The notes beneath the pieces were generated by a model, which saw nothing but the letters and a program-made list of their open reading frames with translations, was not told the origin of the DNA and searched no databases. Made by a program: the position numbers and the translations under genes. A DNA stretch of 64,000 bases, from NCBI GenBank assembly GCA_964445985.1, contig CAYUMU010000014.1:29071-93070 (forward strand), in the 5' to 3' direction. This DNA comes from CAYUMU01 sp964445985. GTDB taxonomy: Bacteria > Planctomycetota > Planctomycetia > Pirellulales > S012-138. Below are positions 17,062 through 25,190 of the stretch, in pieces (the first letter of the stretch is position 1; every line of letters begins with the position of its first letter).

Positions 17062-17793
17062 CTACCGAATGCCCTTCAACAGAAGAATTTTCTTCATGGA
17101 ATCGACAAATCTCTCGACGTGCCAAGTTGTGGATTTACCACTCGCCTTTCGCTTCTCAACGCGATCCCAGTAAACCTTCTTCGAGATGACAAGATACAAC
17201 CGACGCCAAGCGGGCGGGATACTTGATTTCTTGTTGCGAACTACGTCGAAGTATATTCTGCAAGCGAGTTGGTTTCCCTGAGTACCGTAGCACAAAAACC
17301 CATGAATCTGAGATAGTTGCAGGAGATACTCTTCGAATTGTGCTGCATTTGGAAATTGCATGCTGTTGCGATACGCCCTCGCTGTAAGAAACTCCACGGC
17401 GCCTACACCTCTAAGAAAAGCTTCGCTCCCAGTGGATTCGGCCCATTCGTTCAAACAATCAGGTATCACGGTCTTTCTCATTCGAACAAATGAGTCAAAT
17501 ATGACTTCAACGGCTTCTTTCTTCTCGGCTTCTGTCAGCAAATCTACCTCGGCTACATGATCGCCTGCCAAAAATACCTCTTTCACGTCGCCAAAGGAAC
17601 TACGCTCAGCTAACCAGAGATCCCTCCACAATGGCTCGGAACTGTTTCGATAAAGCAGATCCCAAACGTCCAACAAAGCGCAGCAATCCATTTCACGCCA
17701 CATAAGCGTGATGTCGGGCGTGGCCCTCTCTATCGAGACTTTCAGCTCGTTCGCCAAGAATGATTTCAGAGACTCGGCACTTGTCTCTTCCAT
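17062..17793 (-). CDS. Hypothetical protein, unrecognised
   Basis: The 243-residue protein is soluble, mostly helical and rich in Glu, Trp and aromatic residues (for example WDLLYRNSSEPLWRDLWLAE). It ends with a basic segment (SKKVYWDRVEKRKASGKSTTWH). I see no signal peptide, membrane segment or known catalytic motif. ATG at 17793 was chosen because AGGGG lies about seven bases upstream; ATG at 17859 is an alternative. Codon use is AT-richer than in genes on either side. It is the third gene of the block between direct repeats 14957-15037 and 17871-17951. Confidence 0.6.
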   Translation of the reverse strand: MEETSAESLKSFLANELKVSIERATPDITLMWREMDCCALLDVWDLLYRNSSEPLWRDLWLAERSSFGDVKEVFLAGDHVAEVDLLTEAEKKEAVEVIFDSFVRMRKTVIPDCLNEWAESTGSEAFLRGVGAVEFLTARAYRNSMQFPNAAQFEEYLLQLSQIHGFLCYGTQGNQLACRIYFDVVRNKKSSIPPAWRRLYLVISKKVYWDRVEKRKASGKSTTWHVERFVDSMKKILLLKGIR

Positions 17794-17870
17794 CTTCCAT
17801 CCCCTTCCGTCTTCGAAGTTCAGGGATTCTGCTCGCCACAACGCAGCTTGAGTCGCCACTCAAGCCAACC

Positions 17871-17951
17871 CATGAGCACGCTGCAAACCGACCCAAACCG
17901 CTGGCTGACAGAATCGCGGTAGGGTACGCAACCTGTGCGTACCATCGGAGC
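17871..17951 (+). pseudogene. Direct repeat copy B: duplicated tail of the DUF1570 gene
   Basis: This stretch repeats the last codons of the DUF1570 gene in frame, reading MSTLQTDPNRWLTESR to the stop at 17922, and the following GGTACGCA hairpin. Nothing of the gene body precedes it. It marks the right border of the AT-richer block and suggests duplication during insertion or a large deletion in a tandem duplication. Confidence 0.8.
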
Positions 17952-17998
17952 CGTCAGTCAGCCCCCATTCTCGGTCGCTCCCTACGCCGTACGCCCGC

Positions 17999-19111
17999 CT
18001 ACCAAGGATCGGCAAGATTGGTTTCGGCCAGCGTCTCCACCACCTGCTTGGGCAGGCGCGCTGATTCGCGTACCAGCGTGTGGATGAACTCCATTTTTTG
18101 CACCACCGGCGCCACGATCACCTCGGGCACCAGGTCCAGCAGTCCCATCGAGCGATTGATTTCGTTGAACACCACGCCCAGTTTTTGGTAGCGCTTCACC
18201 ATTTGATCGAGGCTGGCGGAAACCGGGTTCAGGCTGTCGCCAATGCCGGAGTTCCACGCCGTATCGAGCACGCTTACCATGTCCAGATACGTGGCGAAGG
18301 TTTCGGCGAAGTCTTCCCAGGGGTGCATCGTGGCGTAACCGCTAATGTAGTTCTGTTGCCAAACTGGAGGGGGACCCGCCTGGTAATACTGCTCCTGGGC
18401 CTCGGCGTAGGTGGGCGATTCGTGGTCGCCGAAAGTCGCTTTGCACTCCGGCTCGCGTTTGCCTTGCACCAGCATCTGCCAGTAGTAATGGGCGATTTCA
18501 TGGCGAAAATGGCCGATCACCGTGCGATGGGCCTCGTTCATGCTCACCCGGTTCTTTTCCAACTCCACGGGATCGGCTTCGCGAATATTGATGGTGATTT
18601 TGCCGTCGGCGTGGCCGGTGTAGACCATTTCCTGCTTGCCCATCGTGCGCCACAGCTTGCGGGGCAGTTCCACGTCTGACTTGAAGTCGAACGATAGCGG
18701 CGGTTCCATTCCGTCTTCGGCGTTGCCGTAGGGCAGCCCCAGCACGTCCAGCGAGTAGAGCAGGCGGCGTTTGGCGGCCTCCAGGCGGGCCCACTTCTCG
18801 CGGTTGCCTTCGATGCTGAGATCGGGAATGGTGTCGTTGAACCGGCAGTAATCGCACAGCGTGCCCGGGGGGTGGGGTTCCTCTTGCACCACCAGGCAGC
18901 GATTGCAAACCTGCTCGACCGCGTAGTTGGGGCACTTAACGAGCGCCGCCCCGCAGCCCTCGTGACCGCAGTGCAACACCCCGGCTTCGTCGGGGACCAG
19001 GGCCGACAGGTTCTCGCAAGCCGGGCACCAACCGACCTCGTGGCCGCACTTTAAACACTGTGTATTCTCAAAAAACAGGATGTTGCCGCAGGTGCAATTG
19101 AAGGTCCGCAT
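17999..19111 (-). CDS. Zinc-ribbon-containing putative zinc metallopeptidase
   Basis: The 370-residue protein begins with an N-terminal array of Cys pairs (CTCG, CLKCGHE, CPAC, CGHEGCG, CNRC, CDYC), indicating two or three zinc ribbons. It continues with a catalytic domain carrying HFRHEIAHYYW (HEIAH, about residue 205) and a downstream ED-FAETFATYLDM segment. This is the layout of the putative zinc-binding metallopeptidase family often found next to transglutaminase-like genes, though no such partner is present here. No signal peptide is visible, so it is probably cytosolic. It is divergently placed from the gene at 19424. Confidence 0.85.
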   Translation of the reverse strand: MRTFNCTCGNILFFENTQCLKCGHEVGWCPACENLSALVPDEAGVLHCGHEGCGAALVKCPNYAVEQVCNRCLVVQEEPHPPGTLCDYCRFNDTIPDLSIEGNREKWARLEAAKRRLLYSLDVLGLPYGNAEDGMEPPLSFDFKSDVELPRKLWRTMGKQEMVYTGHADGKITINIREADPVELEKNRVSMNEAHRTVIGHFRHEIAHYYWQMLVQGKREPECKATFGDHESPTYAEAQEQYYQAGPPPVWQQNYISGYATMHPWEDFAETFATYLDMVSVLDTAWNSGIGDSLNPVSASLDQMVKRYQKLGVVFNEINRSMGLLDLVPEVIVAPVVQKMEFIHTLVRESARLPKQVVETLAETNLADPW

Positions 19112-19423
19112 GGGGTGGCTTTCTGTAAACCCAAACTGTTCCGTGATTTGTATCCGAGCCGTAGTGGGGGGCTGGGAGCGGATTCCCGGTTCGGTCCCCC
19201 CCGCTCAAACAACCCCCAATGCATCTATCGAGCCAAGGCAATTCATTCTATCGAAAAGATGATCTCCGCGGCCAATCCGTCTCCGCCATGTTCTCCGTTT
19301 CAGAACCGGGCGCCCTTGGGAGCGTTGATCCATCCGCCGCCGACGGTGAGAATGAAAGCGGTCGATCCCGTTGGGAAATTTAACGGCCGGCGGTCCCCGA
19401 GCTTACTTTGCAAAGCATTTCGC
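19112..19423. other. Divergent promoter region; start of the next gene uncertain
   Basis: The plus-strand gene's frame stays open through this region, with possible ATG starts at 19259 and 19352. Neither has a convincing ribosome site, so the region is treated as mainly non-coding. Confidence 0.4.
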
Positions 19424-20440
19424 ATGGTGTCACGCAGACTGGTACTGGGCATTACCGACAGGCAAACCGACGCCGCGGCCGTTGCCAACGAGTTGAGCTC
19501 GCTGGGGATCGTCGCATTCGTATCCACCAGGCCATGGGAAGGACAGCTCCGGTCATTCGTGGGCTACCATGCCCAAGATGGCGCCCAGGCAGCCCTCTTG
19601 GAAGCCGTGTTCGAAGCGCTCCAGATCGAGGGCGAAATCATCTTCGATGAACTGCCGGGCGACGACAACCTGACCCCCGTGTATTCTTCGTTTTCGCCCG
19701 AAGAAGCGCATTTGATGGCCAATTTGCTCGAGCGGTCGGGCGTTGAAGCTCAGGTGGTGGCCGACCAGGCCTCCCACACGGTTCTGGTGCCGCGGCGCGC
19801 GGAACCGACCGCGCTGGCGGTCGTCGCGCAGTTTCAGGAGAGCCGAAAGCAGGCCCTCGAGCCCGGCAAGAAGTCGGCCAGTTTATTCCTGGCAGGCAAG
19901 CTAGGCCTCGCCGGCCCGGGTTCTGCCGACGATCACGACTGGCCGGGCGCACAGCAGGCATGGCCCTGTTGCCCCCAGTGCAGCAAACCTCGCGACACGC
20001 GGTGCCCCAAATGTCGCGAGACGGGCAGCCATTTTCCCGCGGCCGAACTGGTGCCTGCAGAATTTGAGAACGATCGGCCGCCGCCAGACCGCCTGGCGAA
20101 TGCGGCCTGGCCGGTTATCTGCCCGCTCTGCGATTGGCTGTTCGAACCGCGGCATTACCGCCAGTGTGCCTGGTGCGGACACGACTTTGAGAACGGCATC
20201 GAAACACCTCGCCTGCGTGAATTGGAGGAGATTCAACTCAATCTTCGCATGGCACTCGTGACAGCATTTACCGTGGCCCTGATCGTAGGACTCTTGATTT
20301 ACCTGGTGGCGATTGGCCGGGGCAAACCCATCGGAGAAGAGGAACGGCCCCCCCGTAGGCCGACGGTCGCCGACCGCGGCCTGATCGCCGGCACGCCGCA
20401 GCAAACCCGCGCCATCATGGGCCGTTGGACGCGGCAGTGA
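19424..20440 (+). CDS. Membrane protein with DUF2007-like domain and zinc ribbons
   Basis: With ATG at 19424 the product has 338 residues. Two alpha/beta units at 1-130 (for example MANLLERSGVEAQVVAD) resemble the DUF2007 signal-transducing fold, seen as SSFSPEEAHLMANLLERSGVEAQV. The middle carries four Cys pairs: CPQC, CPKC, CPLC, CAWC, forming two zinc ribbons. One transmembrane helix (about 280-302, VTAFTVALIVGLLIYLVAIG) precedes a basic cytosolic or periplasmic tail with RPTVADRGLIAGTPQQT. The DNA of this tail resembles 31518-31576. Function unknown. Confidence 0.68.
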   Translation: MVSRRLVLGITDRQTDAAAVANELSSLGIVAFVSTRPWEGQLRSFVGYHAQDGAQAALLEAVFEALQIEGEIIFDELPGDDNLTPVYSSFSPEEAHLMANLLERSGVEAQVVADQASHTVLVPRRAEPTALAVVAQFQESRKQALEPGKKSASLFLAGKLGLAGPGSADDHDWPGAQQAWPCCPQCSKPRDTRCPKCRETGSHFPAAELVPAEFENDRPPPDRLANAAWPVICPLCDWLFEPRHYRQCAWCGHDFENGIETPRLRELEEIQLNLRMALVTAFTVALIVGLLIYLVAIGRGKPIGEEERPPRRPTVADRGLIAGTPQQTRAIMGRWTRQ

Positions 20441-20674
20441 AACGCGGCGCGGCTGGGTAGGCGCGGCACTCCGCGAAGATTCCCGCCGCGCTGTCGTCAC
20501 GCCAATTCATCCGGCGATTCGCTTCAGCCTCCGATCCGGAGGGCGGTCTTGGCAAGACCCGTCCTACATGACTGGCGGGGGGGCGGTATCTCAAATGGTC
20601 TGGGCAGGGTACGCTAAGGAGCGGGTATATTTGCCTGGTCTTTGCGCGACAACTTTTTGAGGTTACCGCCGATC

Positions 20675-23101
20675 ATGGACGTCTTCGATGCGTCAGGGTT
20701 TCCGCCGCGCTGGGCTTGCGGCATTGCCTGGCAAGAGCAGCCTGCCTGGGGATGGATCACGATCGTTTCCGACGTGCTCATCTGGGGCGCGTACCTGGCC
20801 ATTCCGATCGTGCTGCTGTATTTCATCCGGCATCGCCGCGATATCCCTTTCCCCCGCGTGTTCTGGTTGTTCGGGGCGTTCATCTTCGCCTGCGGCACCG
20901 TGCACTTGATTGAAGCCATCATTTTCTGGGTGCCCCTCTATCGACTATCGGCGGTGGTCAAATTGGCCACGGCCTTGGTTTCGTGGGCCACGGTGGTGGC
21001 CATCATTCCCATCATTCCCCGGGCCCTCACGCTGCGCAGCCCCGCGCAGCTAGAAAGCGAAGTGGCTGCCCGCACCCTGGCCTTGCAGCAGGCCACCGAG
21101 CGCCAGCGGCAAGATAGCCACGAGCGGGAACGAATTTCGGTCTCGCTGCAAGACAGCGAAGCCCGGCTGAGGCTGGCCTTGGGGGCCGGGCGGATGGGCA
21201 TTTGGGACTGGGACCTGGTGACCAACATGGTGCATTTCGACGACACCGAGATTGCTTTGACCGGCGTGGAAACGGTCCAAAACATGGCCCATATCGATGA
21301 ATTCTACGCCCGCGTGCACCCCGACGACCGGGCAGGGGTGAGCTCGGCGTTGCAACGCGCGTTTGACGGGCTGGACGATTACAGCCACGAGTTTCGCATG
21401 GTGCGCCCCAACGGCGAAATTCGCTGGCTCTCTGGCCGCGGCAGCGTGCTGCGCAACGAGGCGGGGCAAAGCATCCGCATGGTGGGCGTCAATTTCGACG
21501 TTAGTGATCGCAAACGCGTGGACGAAGACCTGCGGCTGCTCACCCGGGCGATCGAGTCGGCCACCAACGGCATCTTGATTACCGACGCCCGCCGCGACGA
21601 TCACCCCATCATTTACACGAATCCGGCCTTCGCGGAGCTGACCGGTTACTCGTTCGATGAAGCGCTCAACCGCAACTGCCGGTTCTTGCAGGGGCCGGAA
21701 ACGGCCGCCGGGGCCGTGGCTCAACTGCACGCGGCCGTGGAGCAGAAGCACGACTGCGAAGTCACCATTCTCAACTACCGCAAGAACGGCACGCCGTTCT
21801 GGAACGATCTGCATATTTCTCCGGTGGAGGATGAACACGGCCAGGTCACGCATTTTGTGGGCATTCAAAACGACGTCACCACGAGGGCGCGGCAGGAACA
21901 AGAGTTGCGGCACGCCCAACAACAGGCCGAAATCGGCAGCCGCGCCAAGAGCGAGTTCCTGGCGAACATGAGCCACGAAATCCGCACCCCTCTCACGGCG
22001 ATCCTGGGTTGCGCCGATACGCTGTTTTCGCAGCTCGACGAAGAGGAGTCGCTCGAGCTCATCCAAATGATTCGCAGCCAGGGCCGGTTGCTGCTGGGCA
22101 TTTTGAACGACGTGCTCGACCTCTCCAAGATCGAGGCCGGCCGCTTGGAAATTCATCACGAGCCCTGCTCGGCGGTTTCCATTGTGAACGACGTGCGTTC
22201 GCTGATGGAACCGCTGGCCCAAGAACGTGGCTTGATCCTCAATGCCGGTTTCGCCAGCGACATGCCCGTCAGTATCAATACCGACGGCCTGCGGATCCGC
22301 CAGATTCTGTTGAACCTGGTCAGCAACGCCATCAAATTTACCGATACCGGAACGGTCTCGATCGAAGGCCGCTGCGAGTTCGCGGGGCTCCAGGCCGAGC
22401 TCATTTTGGAAGTGGCCGATACCGGCATTGGCATCCCTCCCGACAAGCTGGACGAAATCTTCGAAGCCTTCTCCCAGCAGCACCAAGAGCCCTCGCGGCG
22501 CGTGGGCGGCACCGGCCTGGGGCTGACTATTTGCCAACGCTTGATCCACATGCTCGGCGGCCGGATCACTGTTTCCAGCGAATTGAACCAGGGCAGCACG
22601 TTCCGCATTGCCTTGCCGCTGGGCGCAACCATGCAACTGGAGCTGCGCCCCGCCGCGCAAATCGAGGCGGAACAAGTCGCCCCGGCCGAAACGTCGCTGA
22701 CCGTGGACCTGAGCCATTGCCGGCTGCTGGTGGCCGAAGACACGCGGGGGATCCAATTCATGCTCCGCCGCATGCTCGAAGAGTTGGTGGGCGAAGTGGT
22801 CGTGGTCAACAACGGCCAGGAAGCCGTGGACGAACTGAAACGGGCGGAACAGGCCGGCGAGTCGTACGACCTGGTGCTGATGGACATGCAAATGCCGCTC
22901 CTCAACGGGTTCGAAGCCACGCAACGACTGCGGCGCGATGGCTACCGCCAGCCGATCATTGCCCTCACCGCCGGCGCCATGAAGGGCGACCGCGAAAAAT
23001 GCCTGGCGGTGGGCTGCGACGATTACCTTTCCAAGCCCTTTGATTGGCAACAACTGATGCACGTGGTGCGAAAGCACGTGCGGCCGGCGAACAATTCGTA
23101 G
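20675..23101 (+). CDS. Hybrid histidine kinase: ETR1-like ethylene-binding domain, PAS, LOV, HK, REC
   Basis: The 808-residue protein starts with three transmembrane helices that match the plant ETR1 ethylene-binding domain. D33, Y40, I43, P44, I70, C73 and H77 occupy the same spacing as ETR1 D25, Y32, I35, P36, I62, C65 and H69; the last two bind Cu(I) in ETR1. A coiled linker (120-165) and a PAS/PAC unit (165-282) follow. The next PAS is a LOV domain: NRNCRFLQG with the photoactive C335, and flavin contacts N316, R336, Q339, N367, N377 and Q398. The kinase core has SHEIRTPL (H434), NLVSNAIKF (N551), DTGIGI and GTGLGL. The C-terminal receiver has D737 and SKPF. So ethylene and blue light could both feed one phosphorelay. 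Ligand binding is inferred from residues. No output regulator is adjacent. Confidence 0.9.
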   Translation: MDVFDASGFPPRWACGIAWQEQPAWGWITIVSDVLIWGAYLAIPIVLLYFIRHRRDIPFPRVFWLFGAFIFACGTVHLIEAIIFWVPLYRLSAVVKLATALVSWATVVAIIPIIPRALTLRSPAQLESEVAARTLALQQATERQRQDSHERERISVSLQDSEARLRLALGAGRMGIWDWDLVTNMVHFDDTEIALTGVETVQNMAHIDEFYARVHPDDRAGVSSALQRAFDGLDDYSHEFRMVRPNGEIRWLSGRGSVLRNEAGQSIRMVGVNFDVSDRKRVDEDLRLLTRAIESATNGILITDARRDDHPIIYTNPAFAELTGYSFDEALNRNCRFLQGPETAAGAVAQLHAAVEQKHDCEVTILNYRKNGTPFWNDLHISPVEDEHGQVTHFVGIQNDVTTRARQEQELRHAQQQAEIGSRAKSEFLANMSHEIRTPLTAILGCADTLFSQLDEEESLELIQMIRSQGRLLLGILNDVLDLSKIEAGRLEIHHEPCSAVSIVNDVRSLMEPLAQERGLILNAGFASDMPVSINTDGLRIRQILLNLVSNAIKFTDTGTVSIEGRCEFAGLQAELILEVADTGIGIPPDKLDEIFEAFSQQHQEPSRRVGGTGLGLTICQRLIHMLGGRITVSSELNQGSTFRIALPLGATMQLELRPAAQIEAEQVAPAETSLTVDLSHCRLLVAEDTRGIQFMLRRMLEELVGEVVVVNNGQEAVDELKRAEQAGESYDLVLMDMQMPLLNGFEATQRLRRDGYRQPIIALTAGAMKGDREKCLAVGCDDYLSKPFDWQQLMHVVRKHVRPANNS

Positions 23102-23172
23102 GGTGGTTGGCTACGGGTGTGATTAGAATAAGAATGTTGCCGGGGACAAAGGCTCGCCAAGGGAAACTCGTC

Positions 23173-23400
23173 ATGACTCAACTCATTGAACTGAGCCAAG
23201 CCGAATTGCATTTGGCCGACCTGGTGCGACAGGTGGGCGATGGCGAGGAGATCATCATCACCCAAGCCGGTCAGCCAGTGGCCCGCTTGGCTGCGGCGAC
23301 GGAGTTGCCCAGAGAGCGCCAGCCCGGTTCGGCCAAAGGGCTGTTCGTGGTCCCGGATGACTTCGATGCCCCCCTGGAAGACTTCCGCGATTACATGTAG
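23173..23400 (+). CDS. Phd/YefM-family antitoxin
   Basis: The 75-residue protein (MTQLIELSQAELHLADLVRQ; GEEIIITQAGQPVARL) has the Phd/YefM pattern: an N-terminal DNA-binding beta/helix unit followed by a flexible toxin-wrapping tail (GLFVVPDDFDAPLEDFRDYM). It is followed twelve bases later by a PIN-domain gene, the usual antitoxin-toxin order. ATG at 23173 was chosen by family length. Such antitoxins normally repress their own operon. Confidence 0.88.
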   Translation: MTQLIELSQAELHLADLVRQVGDGEEIIITQAGQPVARLAAATELPRERQPGSAKGLFVVPDDFDAPLEDFRDYM

Positions 23401-23412
23401 CGCAGACCCAAC

Positions 23413-23799
23413 GTGCAACTACTTCTCGACACCCACACATTCCTCTGGTTCATCACGGCCGATTCGCGACTCAGCGGCAACGCGGAAAACGCGATCCGCA
23501 ATCGCCCGCACACAGTCCTTTTCCGTGTCGCGAGCATTTGGGAAATTGCCATCAAGGTCAGCATCGGCCGCCTTCCGCTTCCACGGCCGCTCGATGCCTT
23601 CATGGCCAATCAGCTATCGTTGAATCAAGTTCAAGTCCTCTCGATCGAACCGTCGCATGCGATGGCCGTGTCTGAACTGCCAATGCATCACCGCGATCCG
23701 TTTGATCGCCTGCTGATCGCACAATCACTTGTCGAGGGAATACCGCTTGTCAGCGCCGACAGTGCCTTTGATCCCTACGGCGTTCAGCGCGTTTGGTGA
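23413..23799 (+). CDS. PIN-domain toxin, VapC-like ribonuclease
   Basis: The 128-residue protein starts with GTG and reads MQLLLDTHTFLWF, the N-terminal PIN strand with the first catalytic Asp (D6). Other acidic positions include the E in ASIWEIAIK and the DPFDRLLIAQ motif, ending with VSADSAFDPYGV. This is the pattern of the Sll0205-like PIN subgroup of VapC toxins, Mg-dependent RNases. It forms a unit with the Phd-like gene just upstream. All the expected acidic residues are present, so it looks intact. Confidence 0.9.
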   Translation: MQLLLDTHTFLWFITADSRLSGNAENAIRNRPHTVLFRVASIWEIAIKVSIGRLPLPRPLDAFMANQLSLNQVQVLSIEPSHAMAVSELPMHHRDPFDRLLIAQSLVEGIPLVSADSAFDPYGVQRVW

Positions 23800-23930
23800 C
23801 GTTTGCGATTGGTGCTTCGAGTAAACTGCCAAAGGATCGGCCTCCAAGATGGTGGCGTTCTCGGCGAAACACGAATAAGCTGAGCCGTCGCTGTCCCATT
23901 CCTTCGCCTGCTCGATCTCCATCGCTCCCC

Positions 23931-25004
23931 ATGGAAGTTTCCGCTAACCAGGCAGAATTCGCCGACCAGGCGCCGACCGCGGCAGGGCATGGTTGCGAGA
24001 GCTGCGGGTCGCCCGTCGATAACGATGACAAGTTCTGCCCCGCCTGCGGAACGCCGCAGCCCGAGGCTGCGCCGGCCGCCCCCGGCCAGCGAATTTCGCG
24101 TTACTTTGCCTGCGAGAACTGCGGGGCCAAGGTGGCCACCGATCCCGATCAGCGGAGCTATGTGTGCCCCTTTTGCGATTCCACCTACGTGGTGGAATAT
24201 TCGCCCCAGCTGACCGGCCGGCAAGATCCGGAATTCGTGATCGGCTTCCGGATCACGCCCGAAGAATCGCTGACCAAGTTCAAGCAGTGGATTGGCCGCG
24301 GCAACTGGTTTCGCCCGGGCGATCTGCGGATGGCCCAGGTGGCCGAGAAAATGCGGGGGGTGTACCTGCCGTTCTGGGCGTTCACCATGCTGGCTCAAAG
24401 CCGCTGGTCGGCCCAGATTGGCGAGTACTGGTATCGCACCGAGACCTACACGACCACCGAAAACGGCAAAACGGTCACCCGCACGCGGCAGGTCCGCGAG
24501 ACCGAATGGTGGAACCTCGCCGGCCAGCACCACCGCTACTACAACGGGTTTCTCGTCTCGGGCAGCCAGGGCTTGCCGCAACAGCAGGCCGAATGGATCA
24601 AGCCGTTCCAGCTTCCCGCGCTCAAGCGGTACACGCCCGAGTACCTGGCTGGCTGGTTGTGCGAGGAGTACTCGGTGGAGCGCGAGGTGGCGGAGGACAT
24701 TTGCCGCCGCGAGTTCGAACGGCAAGAGCACGACAACATCGCCGCCTTTTTACCCGGCGACACCAACCGCGGCCTCGACGTTCGCACCGCGTTCAGCCAT
24801 GTGACCTCGGACCTGTGCCTGCTGCCCATCTACCTGGTGAGTTACCGCTATCGCGACCAACTGTATCGGTTCCTCGTGAATGGCCAGACCGGGAAGGTGG
24901 CCGGCGAAAAGCCTGTTTCCTGGCTCAAAATTGGCCTGGCCGTGGGCGGGATGTTGTTGCTGATACTCTTGGTTTACCTGCTGGTGATGATGACCGGCCG
25001 GTAA
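23931..25004 (+). CDS. Zinc-ribbon membrane protein
   Basis: The 357-residue protein has two zinc ribbons near the start (CESCGSPVDNDDKFCPACG and CENCG...CPFCD). A long soluble region rich in Trp and Tyr follows (YLPFWAFTM, EYWYRTETYTTTENGKTVTRTRQ, HHRYYNGFLVSGS). A single C-terminal transmembrane helix (IGLAVGGMLLLILLVYLLVMM) closes the chain. Such proteins are often annotated as replication restart or TFIIB-zinc-ribbon-like; I would not assign that function. ATG at 23931 was chosen because the upstream in-frame part is basic and non-homologous in look. A TGGTGGC tandem array follows the stop codon. Confidence 0.75.
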   Translation: MEVSANQAEFADQAPTAAGHGCESCGSPVDNDDKFCPACGTPQPEAAPAAPGQRISRYFACENCGAKVATDPDQRSYVCPFCDSTYVVEYSPQLTGRQDPEFVIGFRITPEESLTKFKQWIGRGNWFRPGDLRMAQVAEKMRGVYLPFWAFTMLAQSRWSAQIGEYWYRTETYTTTENGKTVTRTRQVRETEWWNLAGQHHRYYNGFLVSGSQGLPQQQAEWIKPFQLPALKRYTPEYLAGWLCEEYSVEREVAEDICRREFERQEHDNIAAFLPGDTNRGLDVRTAFSHVTSDLCLLPIYLVSYRYRDQLYRFLVNGQTGKVAGEKPVSWLKIGLAVGGMLLLILLVYLLVMMTGR

Positions 25005-25023
25005 GGAGGATGCCCCCGCCGCC

Positions 25024-25098
25024 CTTCCCGCTGGTGGCTGGTAGTTGGTATCTGGTGGCTGGTGGCTGGTATCTGGTGGCTGGTATCTGGTGGCTGGA
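25024..25098. repeat. CTGGTGGCTGGTATCTGG tandem array
   Basis: Imperfect tandem repeat of GGTGGCTGGTATCT-type units directly behind the zinc-ribbon gene. It is related in sequence to the array at 4221-4303, which also overlaps a gene end. Confidence 0.8.
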
Positions 25099-25190
25099 AC
25101 AGCCCAGCGTCCTCCAATTTGCAAACCGCGAATGAATGGGGATTGGGCAACGGCAGTCACCGGTGGGCAATGGAATCTGCGCGCGAGAGA

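Noticed and set aside
21050..23077. 675-codon minus-strand ORF opposite the hybrid kinase
   Set aside because: Antisense frame of a multidomain kinase with full catalytic motifs.
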